The notes beneath the pieces are model-generated. The model had not been told where the DNA came from and made no database searches. It was given only the letters and a program-made list of their open reading frames with translations. Below, in pieces: positions 6,763 through 12,822 of a stretch of DNA of 12,822 nt. The stretch's first letter is position 1. Each line of letters starts with the position of its first letter. Source of the stretch: FEN-1297 sp964498065 (GTDB taxonomy: Bacteria; Bacteroidota; Ignavibacteria; Ignavibacteriales; Ignavibacteriaceae); NCBI GenBank assembly GCA_964498065.1, contig CAZCFZ010000103.1:1-12822 (forward strand). Reading direction: 5' to 3'. A program made the position numbers and the translations under genes.

Positions 6763-8133
6763 TTGAAGGAAAAAATTAAAATAGCATCGGGACAGGGTTT
6801 TTGGGGAGATTTAATTGAAGCGCCGTATTCTCAAGTTACTAAAGGAGAAATTGATTACCTCGTTATGGATTATCTCGCCGAGGTTACTATGTCGATACTT
6901 CAAAAACAGAAGAACAAAAATCCAAGTTTAGGTTATGCACTTGACCTTCCCAAATTAATGAAACGAATATTACCCATATGCAAAGAAAAAGGTATTAAAG
7001 TTATAACAAATGGAGGCGGCGTAAATCCTGCCGGTTGTGCTGATGCTATTTTAAAAGAAGCCTTAGAATTAAATATAAATGATTTAAAAATTGCAATTGT
7101 TTTTGGTGATGATATTTTGAACAAGCTTGATGAAATTATTGATACCGGATGTGAATTGAACAATTTGGAAACAGGTGAATCTATTATTCCGATTAAAAAT
7201 AAAATCTTAAGCGCTAATGTTTATTTCGGAGCTTATCCGATAGTGGAAGCACTAAAAAGAGGAGCTGATATTGTAATTACAGGAAGAACTACGGACACTG
7301 GTTTAACGTTAGCTCCCATGATTTACGAATTCGGATGGGATCCATCAAATTATGATTTAATGGCAGCAGGAACAGTTGCAGGGCATATTTTAGAATGCGG
7401 CGCTCAATCAACTGGAGGTAATTTTTCAGGGGACTGGGAATCTATTGAAAATTTTGCTGAAATTGGTTTTCCAATTGCAGAGGCTTATCCTAATGGTGAA
7501 GTTATTATTACAAAACATGAAAATACTGGAGGAAGAGTTTCATTCGAAACTATTGCGGAACAACTGGTTTATGAAATCGGGGATCCGAAAGAATATATTA
7601 CTCCAGATTGTGTAGCTGATTTTTCTTCCATAAAACTTCAAGATTTGGGTAATAATAGAGTAAGAGTATATAATGTTAAAGGCAGACCTGAAACGGAATT
7701 TTTTAAAGTATCTTGTTCTTATAAAAGCGGATTTAAAGCTGTAGGAACATTGACATATTCCTGGCCTAAAGCACTAACAAAGTCTAAAATTGCCGATAAA
7801 ATATTAAGGCAGAGATTAGAAAATATCGGTTTGCAGTTTGATGAAATCAGAACAGAATTCGTAGGTTACAATGCTGTTCATGAAACTTTGGCATCTGGAG
7901 TTGATGAGAACGATATAAATGAAATAATGCTTAGAATTTCCGTAAGGTCGGAAGATAGGGATACAATAATCAGATTTGGACAGGAGATTGCACCTTTAAT
8001 TTTAACCGGGCCTCCCAGTGTAACCGGTTTTGCCGGAGGAAGACCGAAGCCAAGCGATGTTATAGCTTATTGGCCTGCTCTCATTCCTAAAAAATTAGTC
8101 GAGCCTATTATTAAATTGCTGGAGTTAAAATAA
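6763..8133 (+). CDS. AtuA family protein (DUF1446), acyclic terpene utilisation type
   Basis: A 456-residue protein from TTG 6763, clearly of the AtuA family. Near the N-terminus it has SGQGFWGDLIEAP and DYLVMDYLAEVTMSIL. These are followed by ITNGGGVNPAGCADAI, then ITGRTTDTGLTLAPM and GTVAGHILECGAQSTGGNF, and late GPPSVTGFAGGRPKPSD. AtuA was named from the Pseudomonas cluster for citronellol/geraniol breakdown, but its reaction is not established. Glycine-rich conserved loops suggest an enzyme. The C-terminal ferredoxin-like domain often fused to this protein is encoded separately by the next gene, whose ATG overlaps this stop by one base (TAATG). Its nearness to HMG-CoA synthase suggests work on HMG-CoA-like branched acyl-CoAs; that is inference. 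Confidence 0.9.
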   Translation: MKEKIKIASGQGFWGDLIEAPYSQVTKGEIDYLVMDYLAEVTMSILQKQKNKNPSLGYALDLPKLMKRILPICKEKGIKVITNGGGVNPAGCADAILKEALELNINDLKIAIVFGDDILNKLDEIIDTGCELNNLETGESIIPIKNKILSANVYFGAYPIVEALKRGADIVITGRTTDTGLTLAPMIYEFGWDPSNYDLMAAGTVAGHILECGAQSTGGNFSGDWESIENFAEIGFPIAEAYPNGEVIITKHENTGGRVSFETIAEQLVYEIGDPKEYITPDCVADFSSIKLQDLGNNRVRVYNVKGRPETEFFKVSCSYKSGFKAVGTLTYSWPKALTKSKIADKILRQRLENIGLQFDEIRTEFVGYNAVHETLASGVDENDINEIMLRISVRSEDRDTIIRFGQEIAPLILTGPPSVTGFAGGRPKPSDVIAYWPALIPKKLVEPIIKLLELK

Positions 8134-8444
8134 TGAAAGTAAAATTAATCGATATAGCACATGCAAGAAGCGGCGATAAAGGAGATGCTGCAAACATCGG
8201 TATTATTGCCTATGATGATAAAGGATATGAAATTATTAAAAAACATTTAACTGCCGAAGAGGTTAGAAGGCATTTTAAAGGAATTTGTTTTGGTAAAGTC
8301 GAGAGATATGAATTACCTAATTTACGTGCATTAAATTTTTTACTGCATAATACACTTGGCGGAGGCGGTACCGTTTCATTAAAACTTGATGCTCAAGGAA
8401 AAACTCTGGCAGCTGCATTACTGAGAATGGAAATAGAAGTCTAA
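8133..8444 (+). CDS. AtuA-related ferredoxin-fold protein
   Basis: A 103-residue soluble protein. The N-terminal LIDIAHARSGDKGDAANIGI (residues 4-23) is the signature of the small domain that accompanies AtuA, either fused to its C-terminus or as a separate subunit. HNTLGGGGTVSLKLDAQGKT (about 72-91) is its second conserved glycine-rich part. Despite the ferredoxin-like fold name it has one cysteine only and no iron-sulfur motif. The start ATG 8133 overlaps the AtuA stop by 1 nt, with GGAG (8121-8124) 8 nt upstream. The two products therefore very likely act as one complex. A likely terminator follows. Confidence 0.88.
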   Translation: MKVKLIDIAHARSGDKGDAANIGIIAYDDKGYEIIKKHLTAEEVRRHFKGICFGKVERYELPNLRALNFLLHNTLGGGGTVSLKLDAQGKTLAAALLRMEIEV

Positions 8445-8446
8445 AT

Positions 8447-8477
8447 GATAATTTCATATTCTTAAGAAATTATTTTT
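8447..8477 (+). terminator. probable intrinsic terminator after the AtuA pair
   Basis: ATAATTTC (8448-8455) and GAAATTAT (8466-8473) pair perfectly around a 10-nt loop and run into a T-tract (8473-8477). The stem is mostly A-T, but its place between a stop codon and the next gene fits a terminator. If it works, prfB needs its own promoter or read-through. Confidence 0.45.
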
Positions 8478-8497
8478 AATTATTCAAGGAAATCTAT

Positions 8498-9599
8498 ATG
8501 TACGAAGACGAAGTAAAACAATTACATGGTTATAAGGATAGGATTCATAGATTAAGAGGTTATCTTTGACGTCGACAACAAAAATTCCAAAATAAAAGAT
8601 TTACAGCATAAGACTACCGAACCTTCTTTCTGGGATGATCAAATAGCAGCTCAAAATATTCTTCAGGAAATTAAATCGCTGCAAACCTGGGTTGAACTCT
8701 GGAATGATGTTGATAAAAGAGCAAAGAACCTTGATGAATTTATTCAATTAGCTAAAACGGAAGAAGACGAATCATTTGCTAATGATATTGAGAGCGAGCT
8801 GGAATCATTAAAACAAGCAGTTGAAGCTGTTGAATTTAAAAATATGTTAAGCGGTAAGGATGATGCACGTAATTGCATTCTTACAATTCATTCCGGTGCA
8901 GGCGGAACAGAAGCTCAGGATTGGGCTGAAATGCTTATGAGAATGTATATGCGATGGGGTGAACAAAATGATTTTAAAATGTTAATTGTCGATATCTTAG
9001 ACGGCGACGGTGCCGGAATAAAAAGCGTTACAATTGAAGTCGAAGGTGAATTTGCATACGGTTACTTAAAAGCTGAAAACGGCGTGCATAGGCTGGTGAG
9101 AATTTCTCCTTTCGATTCAAATAAAAGAAGACATACCTCCTTTGCATCTGTATTCGTCATTCCTGAGGTTGATGACACAATTGAAATTGATATTAATCCT
9201 GCTGACTTGCGGATTGATACATATCGATCAGGCGGGAAAGGCGGACAAAACGTAAATAAAGTAGAAACTGCAGTAAGAATAACTCATATTCCAACCGGGG
9301 TCGTTGCCGCTTGTCAGAGTGAAAGATCACAGCTGCAAAATAGAACAAATGCAATGAAGCTTCTTAAATCCAAACTTTACCAGATTGAAAAAGAAAAGCA
9401 TGAAGCGGAATTAGACGAAGTCGAAAAAAGTAAAATGAAAATAGAGTGGGGGAGTCAGATTCGTTCCTATGTATTTCATCCGTATAATATGGTTAAAGAT
9501 CATCGTACGGATGAAGAAACTTCCGATGTGCAGAGTGTAATGGACGGAAATATAAATAAATTTATAAAAGCTTATTTGCTTAAATTCACTCAAAATTAA
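8498..9599 (+). CDS. prfB: peptide chain release factor 2, expressed by programmed +1 frameshift
   Basis: RF2 ends translation at UGA and UAA. Frame one runs from ATG 8498 through 23 codons (M-Y-E-D-E-V…L-R-G-Y-L) to an in-frame TGA at 8567-8569. Skipping one base (T8567) after CTT continues at GAC 8568 to the stop at 9599, giving 366 residues, in line with E. coli RF2 (365). The stop-codon recognition tripeptide SPF is at about 203-205, and the catalytic GGQ (in SGGKGGQNVNKVE) at about 248-250. The N-terminal helices lie across the shift, including KTTEPSFWDDQ. A caller that ignores the shift would report only a truncated protein from 8844. When RF2 is scarce the ribosome pauses at UGA and shifts, so the gene regulates itself. 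The upstream AAGGA (8486-8490) is a plausible ribosome site. Confidence 0.95.
8554..8570 (+). promoter_or_regulatory. prfB programmed +1 frameshift site
   Basis: AAGAGGTTATCTTTGAC contains an internal Shine-Dalgarno-like AGAGG, three bases TAT, the slippery CTT and TGA followed by C. Spacing matches the classic RF2 site (AGGGGGTATCTTTGAC). The stimulating element is weaker than in E. coli, with AGAGGT in place of AGGGGG. Confidence 0.93.
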
Positions 9600-9610
9600 T
9601 TTTTGTCCCT

Positions 9611-9985
9611 ATGAAGAAACCTTTAAAAAAACCATCCGGAAAACGAAATGAAGATTTTTTCGACAGGGTTTATAAAATTGTTGCAAAAATTCCTTACGGA
9701 AAAGTTACAACTTACGGAGATATTGCAGAAGCCTGCGGAATTCGTTCTGCCGCAAGAACAGTCGGCTGGGCGTTAAACGGGGCAAAGGAATCCGGGCTTC
9801 CGTGTCATCGTGTAGTTAATAGATTTGGTGCTCTGACAGGAAAGCTCCATTTCGGTGATGCTGAAATAATGGAAGATCTTTTAAGGTCTGAGGGAATAAA
9901 ATTTACTAAAGACGGTCTCGTTGATATGGAAAAACATCTATGGAAACCAAAGTCAACTAAACAAGTATCAAAATCACGAAAATAA
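9611..9985 (+). CDS. MGMT-family single-domain protein with intact PCHRV motif
   Basis: A 124-residue protein equal to the C-terminal DNA-binding domain of O6-alkylguanine-DNA alkyltransferase, with a K/R-rich N-terminus and tail. IPYGKVTTYGDIAEACG (27-43) is the start of the domain. ARTVGWAL (48-55) holds the arginine finger Arg49. LPCHRVVNRFG (63-73) has the alkyl-accepting Cys65. The N-terminal half found in full Ogt/MGMT is missing. Alkyltransferase-like (ATL) proteins of this size usually have Trp in place of the Cys. Here the Cys is kept, but the usual GYAGGL after it reads GKLHFG. It may repair alkylated guanine directly or flag it for excision repair. ATG 9611 lies 11 nt after the prfB stop, so co-transcription is likely; no Shine-Dalgarno is seen. 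Confidence 0.88.
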   Translation: MKKPLKKPSGKRNEDFFDRVYKIVAKIPYGKVTTYGDIAEACGIRSAARTVGWALNGAKESGLPCHRVVNRFGALTGKLHFGDAEIMEDLLRSEGIKFTKDGLVDMEKHLWKPKSTKQVSKSRK

Positions 9986-10054
9986 AAAAACAAGACATCG
10001 TAAAAGACTTCTAAATTCCATTTATTATGTTTCATCCTTTCCAACTTTAAAGAA

Positions 10055-10103
10055 TAGTGATTAGTGAATGGCTGGTAGATAATTGTAATTGGTAATCGGT
10101 AAT
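10055..10103 (+). repeat. degenerate heptanucleotide array 1 (7 units)
   Basis: Read in sevens, the stretch gives TAGTGAT, TAGTGAA, TGGCTGG, TAGATAA, TTGTAAT, TGGTAAT, CGGTAAT. Most units start with T, six of seven have G at the third position, and phase is kept over all 49 bases. The outer units are clearly tandem; the two middle ones are poor matches. Confidence 0.45.
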
Positions 10104-10129
10104 CTAAACCGGAGTTTCTTTCTATTTAA

Positions 10130-10178
10130 TATCCGGAATCAGGTATCTTGTATCCGTTTTCTTTTCTCCGTTTTCCCT
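10130..10178 (+). repeat. degenerate heptanucleotide array 2 (7 units)
   Basis: Read in sevens, this gives TATCCGG, AATCAGG, TATCTTG, TATCCGT, TTTCTTT, TCTCCGT, TTTCCCT. All seven units have C at position 4, and six start with T. The array grades into the pyrimidine-rich tract downstream. Confidence 0.4.
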
Positions 10179-10351
10179 TTCTTTGTCACTTACTTCTATC
10201 TCCTTTATTTTTCTTTTTACCATTCTCCTTTATCACTTCATCAGCTTTCTTTTACAATTCTTTGACAATTTTTTGACAACTCTTCAAATTGAAAAATTTA
10301 GATTTTTGTGTATGAATTAATTAAAATTTTATTAATAAAACCGGGGATCTT

Positions 10352-12667
10352 ATGAAAAAATATTTATTCTTTTTTTATTTATGTCTTATTTGCTTTCTGA
10401 GCTTGGGAAATTTGACAGCTCAAGTCGACACACTTACAATACTTCATATAAATGATACACATTCAACTTTAGCGCCTTTAGGACCTCGTAGTTCAAACCT
10501 GCAGGGAACACAGGGAGGTATTGCAAGAGCATCAACAGTAATAGGTGAAACACGGGCATCTGATCCGAATGTTCTTGTTTTGCATGCAGGTGATGTATTT
10601 ATTGGAGATCTATTCTTCAATAAGTTTTTCGGTATTCCGGAATTTCAGCTTATGAGACAGCTGGGATTTGATGCTATGACAGTAGGAAATCACGAATTTG
10701 ATTTAGGACCTTCGACTTTAAATACTGTACTTAGAAGTTCATTTAATCCCGGGGAGGGTTTCCCTCTTCTTTCTGCAAACTTAAACTTAGATGATCCTTC
10801 GCTTGCTGATCTGAAAAATTACATCTCTCCCTACACGGAAAAGAGACTTGGCAATATTAAAGTCGGAATTTTCGGTTTAACTACTCCTGAAGCTAATATA
10901 CTTTCAATGCCTTCGCCTGCAGTTGTTGATACTAATATATTCCCGATTGCCGTAGATATGATTTCAAAACTCAAAGCAGATACCTGCAGCGTAATAATTT
11001 TATTATCTCATTTAGGTTATAATCTCGATCAATTAATTGCTGCAAATATTCCAGGTATTGATGTAATAGTGGGCGGACATGATCATTACCTTTTTAAACA
11101 ACCTGTTGAGGTAACTAATCCTTCCGGGAAGAAAACATATATAGTGCAGGTGGGAGCATTTTATGAATATATGGGAAAGATGCAATTAGCAGTTTCAACA
11201 TCAGGCGTGAGTTTGTTAAACTATAAAGCAATTCATCTGGATAGCTCCTTACCTTTAGATCCGAATGTAAATGCAGTTGTTAACGGATTAATTACCGAAA
11301 TTGAAAACACTTACGGTCCGGTTTTTTCACAACAAATTGGGTATGTAACCAATACACTTGATGAAGTTGCGGATAATCTTTTAAGTTCGGGAATTCATGA
11401 TACACCAATTGGAGACCTGGTTACTAACGCGTTTAAATGGAAAACCGGAGCAGATATTGCTATTGAACCCGGCGGATTTACTGCCCAGCCCTTATATAAA
11501 GGTCCAATTGTTGCCGCTGATTTGTTTAGAATAAACGGTTATGGCTTTAATACAGACAACGGCTTAGGATTCAGATTAGCTACTTTCGACGTAAAAGGCA
11601 GTGATTTGTTGTACGGGCTGAGTTACGGTTTATCTTCTATAGAACTTAACGATGAATTCTTAATTCAATCTTCTGGATTAGATTATATATATGACGGAAC
11701 ATTATCACCCGAATCAAGACTTGTCGGAGTTAAAGTCAACGGTGCTCAAATTGATCCCGATAAAACTTATAAGGTAGCGTCAAATGAAGCTGTAATTTCT
11801 GTTTTAAGTATGCTTGGTATTACTTTTACTAATCTTCATATTTATGAAGGATTATCGGAGTTTCAAGTTTTAACGGAGTATGTAACGACAAAACTTCAAG
11901 TTATTCATCCTGATGTATTCGGAAGAATTGCCGATATTCATTTATCGGATAATGCCGGAATAGCAAACGGCGGAGGAATTATTATTTCGCCTCAAGGAGC
12001 TTTATACAATAATACAAATACTAATGGCCATTCTGAATTCGGATTCTCGGTTAAATATTCAGGTAATTTAAAAGATGTAAAAGGAAATACAAACTTTGCT
12101 TTTAAAAATGGCAGTTTACACCTAAATAGTAATAATTATGACTGGCTGATTGTAAATGGTAATAATGCATTATTTAGAGGAACTGCAAAAGTTAATGGAA
12201 GCGGAGATTTCGGTTATATGATAGCCGCTTTTGATGGAGCAAAACCAGGAAATAAAAACGACAAATTCAGAATACGGATATGGAATAATGAAGACGGGGA
12301 AATGATATATGATAATGTAGATAATCAGAATATTGCTTTAGGCTCAATTGTAATCATGAATAAAAATAAAGGTTATGATTTTGCTGATCTGGATAATGGG
12401 CACGGCAATCATCGCCTCTTCCAGAATTTCCCTAATCCTTTTAATCCATCGACATCTATTAAGTTTATAGTTAGCGAACAGGAATTTGTTTCGCTTAAAA
12501 TATATAATAGTATTGGTCAACAAGTCGCTTCACTAGTAAACCAGATGCTCCCTGCAGGTGAATATAATTATACATGGAATGCGGCTCACTTAGCCAGCGG
12601 TATCTATTTTTATAAATTCAGAACCGGTAATTTCGTTGAAGTAAAAAAGATGATATTGATGAAATAA
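10352..12667 (+). CDS. secreted metallophosphatase/5'-nucleotidase with type IX sorting domain
   Basis: A 771-residue exported protein. Residues 1-23 are a signal peptide (K-K, hydrophobic core, LTAQ). The calcineurin-like domain (about 26-290) keeps every metal ligand: HINDTH (Asp35, His37), HAGD (Asp81), GNHEFD (Asn113, His114), SH (His220) and GGHDHY (His243, His245). Residues about 325-530 are the 5'-nucleotidase C-terminal domain, but the usual GG(I/V)R arginine is replaced (EPGGFTAQ, 372-379), so substrate choice may differ. Residues about 540-670 resemble a post-COAP-1 domain (YDWLIVNG, GFGYMI-like and KFRIRIWN stretches). Residues about 689-771 are a type IX sorting domain (LFQNFPNPFNPSTSIKF). 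The role is probably release of phosphate or nucleoside from nucleotides at the cell surface. ATG 10352 follows GGGGA at a 5-nt spacing. It appears monocistronic. Confidence 0.93.
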   Translation: MKKYLFFFYLCLICFLSLGNLTAQVDTLTILHINDTHSTLAPLGPRSSNLQGTQGGIARASTVIGETRASDPNVLVLHAGDVFIGDLFFNKFFGIPEFQLMRQLGFDAMTVGNHEFDLGPSTLNTVLRSSFNPGEGFPLLSANLNLDDPSLADLKNYISPYTEKRLGNIKVGIFGLTTPEANILSMPSPAVVDTNIFPIAVDMISKLKADTCSVIILLSHLGYNLDQLIAANIPGIDVIVGGHDHYLFKQPVEVTNPSGKKTYIVQVGAFYEYMGKMQLAVSTSGVSLLNYKAIHLDSSLPLDPNVNAVVNGLITEIENTYGPVFSQQIGYVTNTLDEVADNLLSSGIHDTPIGDLVTNAFKWKTGADIAIEPGGFTAQPLYKGPIVAADLFRINGYGFNTDNGLGFRLATFDVKGSDLLYGLSYGLSSIELNDEFLIQSSGLDYIYDGTLSPESRLVGVKVNGAQIDPDKTYKVASNEAVISVLSMLGITFTNLHIYEGLSEFQVLTEYVTTKLQVIHPDVFGRIADIHLSDNAGIANGGGIIISPQGALYNNTNTNGHSEFGFSVKYSGNLKDVKGNTNFAFKNGSLHLNSNNYDWLIVNGNNALFRGTAKVNGSGDFGYMIAAFDGAKPGNKNDKFRIRIWNNEDGEMIYDNVDNQNIALGSIVIMNKNKGYDFADLDNGHGNHRLFQNFPNPFNPSTSIKFIVSEQEFVSLKIYNSIGQQVASLVNQMLPAGEYNYTWNAAHLASGIYFYKFRTGNFVEVKKMILMK

Positions 12668-12682
12668 ATTAATTGTACATCG

Positions 12683-12714
12683 GGTATGCAGTCTCGCGGA
12701 ATAGGCTGCATACC
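12683..12714 (+). terminator. strong hairpin after the nucleotidase gene, likely terminator
   Basis: GGTATGCAGTCT (12683-12694) pairs with AGGCTGCATACC (12703-12714) through 12 bp with one wobble, around an 8-nt loop, starting 15 nt after the stop. AATTGT (12671-12676) and ACAATT (12722-12727) could extend it across an internal loop, and ATATTTTC follows. The lack of an immediate T-run makes it less than canonical. It may instead protect the mRNA 3' end. Confidence 0.5.
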
Positions 12715-12822
12715 AGCATTAACAATTATATTTTCGTCTCTATATGTTACAGCAAATAACAACAAAATATACTTTGTAAAGTTACATACGTAAACAAATT
12801 TCTTTCTAAACTTTTACAATTG

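Larger units (their letters stand above)
9986..10351. other. 366-base gap: heptad-phased degenerate arrays, then a pyrimidine-rich tract
   Basis: No gene seen. Two degenerate 7-nt arrays (10055-10103 and 10130-10178) are followed by a strongly C/T-biased plus strand to about 10258. Next come TTTGACAA twice (10261-10268 and 10272-10279), which resemble -35 boxes but lack a convincing -10. The leader of the nucleotidase gene follows, with GGGGA (10343-10347 region) just before ATG 10352. Confidence 0.6.

Noticed and set aside
8844..9599. prfB starting at ATG 8844 as a truncated 251-residue protein
   Set aside because: The N-terminal RF2 domain is encoded upstream and joined through a standard +1 frameshift site, so the gene is complete.
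10261..10303. Promoter with doubled TTGACA (-35 boxes) upstream of the nucleotidase gene
   Set aside because: The doubled box is real, but no -10-like hexamer with more than three matches is found at 16-19 nt spacing, and this lineage may use a different promoter consensus.

Overview
The window is strongly AT-rich and looks like a chromosomal segment from the Bacteroidota/Ignavibacteriota side of the bacterial tree, most likely an Ignavibacteria-type organism. The main reason is the C-terminal sorting domain of the last gene (…FPNPFNPSTSIKF…), which is typical of type IX secretion cargo in Ignavibacteria and relatives. Several starts are TTG and several genes lack a Shine-Dalgarno. No transposase, integrase or phage gene is visible, and most genes are ordinary chromosomal ones.

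Layout. A tRNA-Cys(GCA) opens the window, followed by about 450 bases of AT-rich non-coding DNA and a tiny one-helix membrane protein. A UPF0316 membrane protein (minus strand) diverges from a pcm-miaA pair (protein repair methyltransferase and tRNA dimethylallyltransferase), whose reading frames overlap. About 700 bases without a convincing gene follow. They hold several strong hairpins and a diverged 61-nt direct repeat, and may be a structured RNA or the remnant of an element.

Next comes the most distinctive block: an archaeal-type HMG-CoA synthase, an archaeal/SCP2-type thiolase and a DUF35 zinc-ribbon/OB-fold protein. These are the three subunits of the known archaeal acetoacetyl-CoA thiolase/HMG-CoA synthase complex, here in a bacterial context. 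After about 410 bases with a nested palindromic element come two 1-nt-overlapping genes, an AtuA (DUF1446) protein and a separate small AtuA-type ferredoxin-fold protein. AtuA proteins are associated with acyclic terpene breakdown, a pathway that passes through an HMG-CoA-like intermediate. The five genes may therefore form one branched acyl-CoA pathway, but this is inference; no HMG-CoA reductase, lyase or mevalonate kinase is in the window.

After a probable terminator come prfB (release factor 2, encoded through the classic +1 programmed frameshift) and a short one-domain MGMT-family protein. A 366-base gap with two runs of heptad-phased degenerate repeats leads to a 771-residue secreted metallophosphatase/5'-nucleotidase with a post-COAP-1-like domain and a type IX sorting tail. 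A strong hairpin follows its stop codon.
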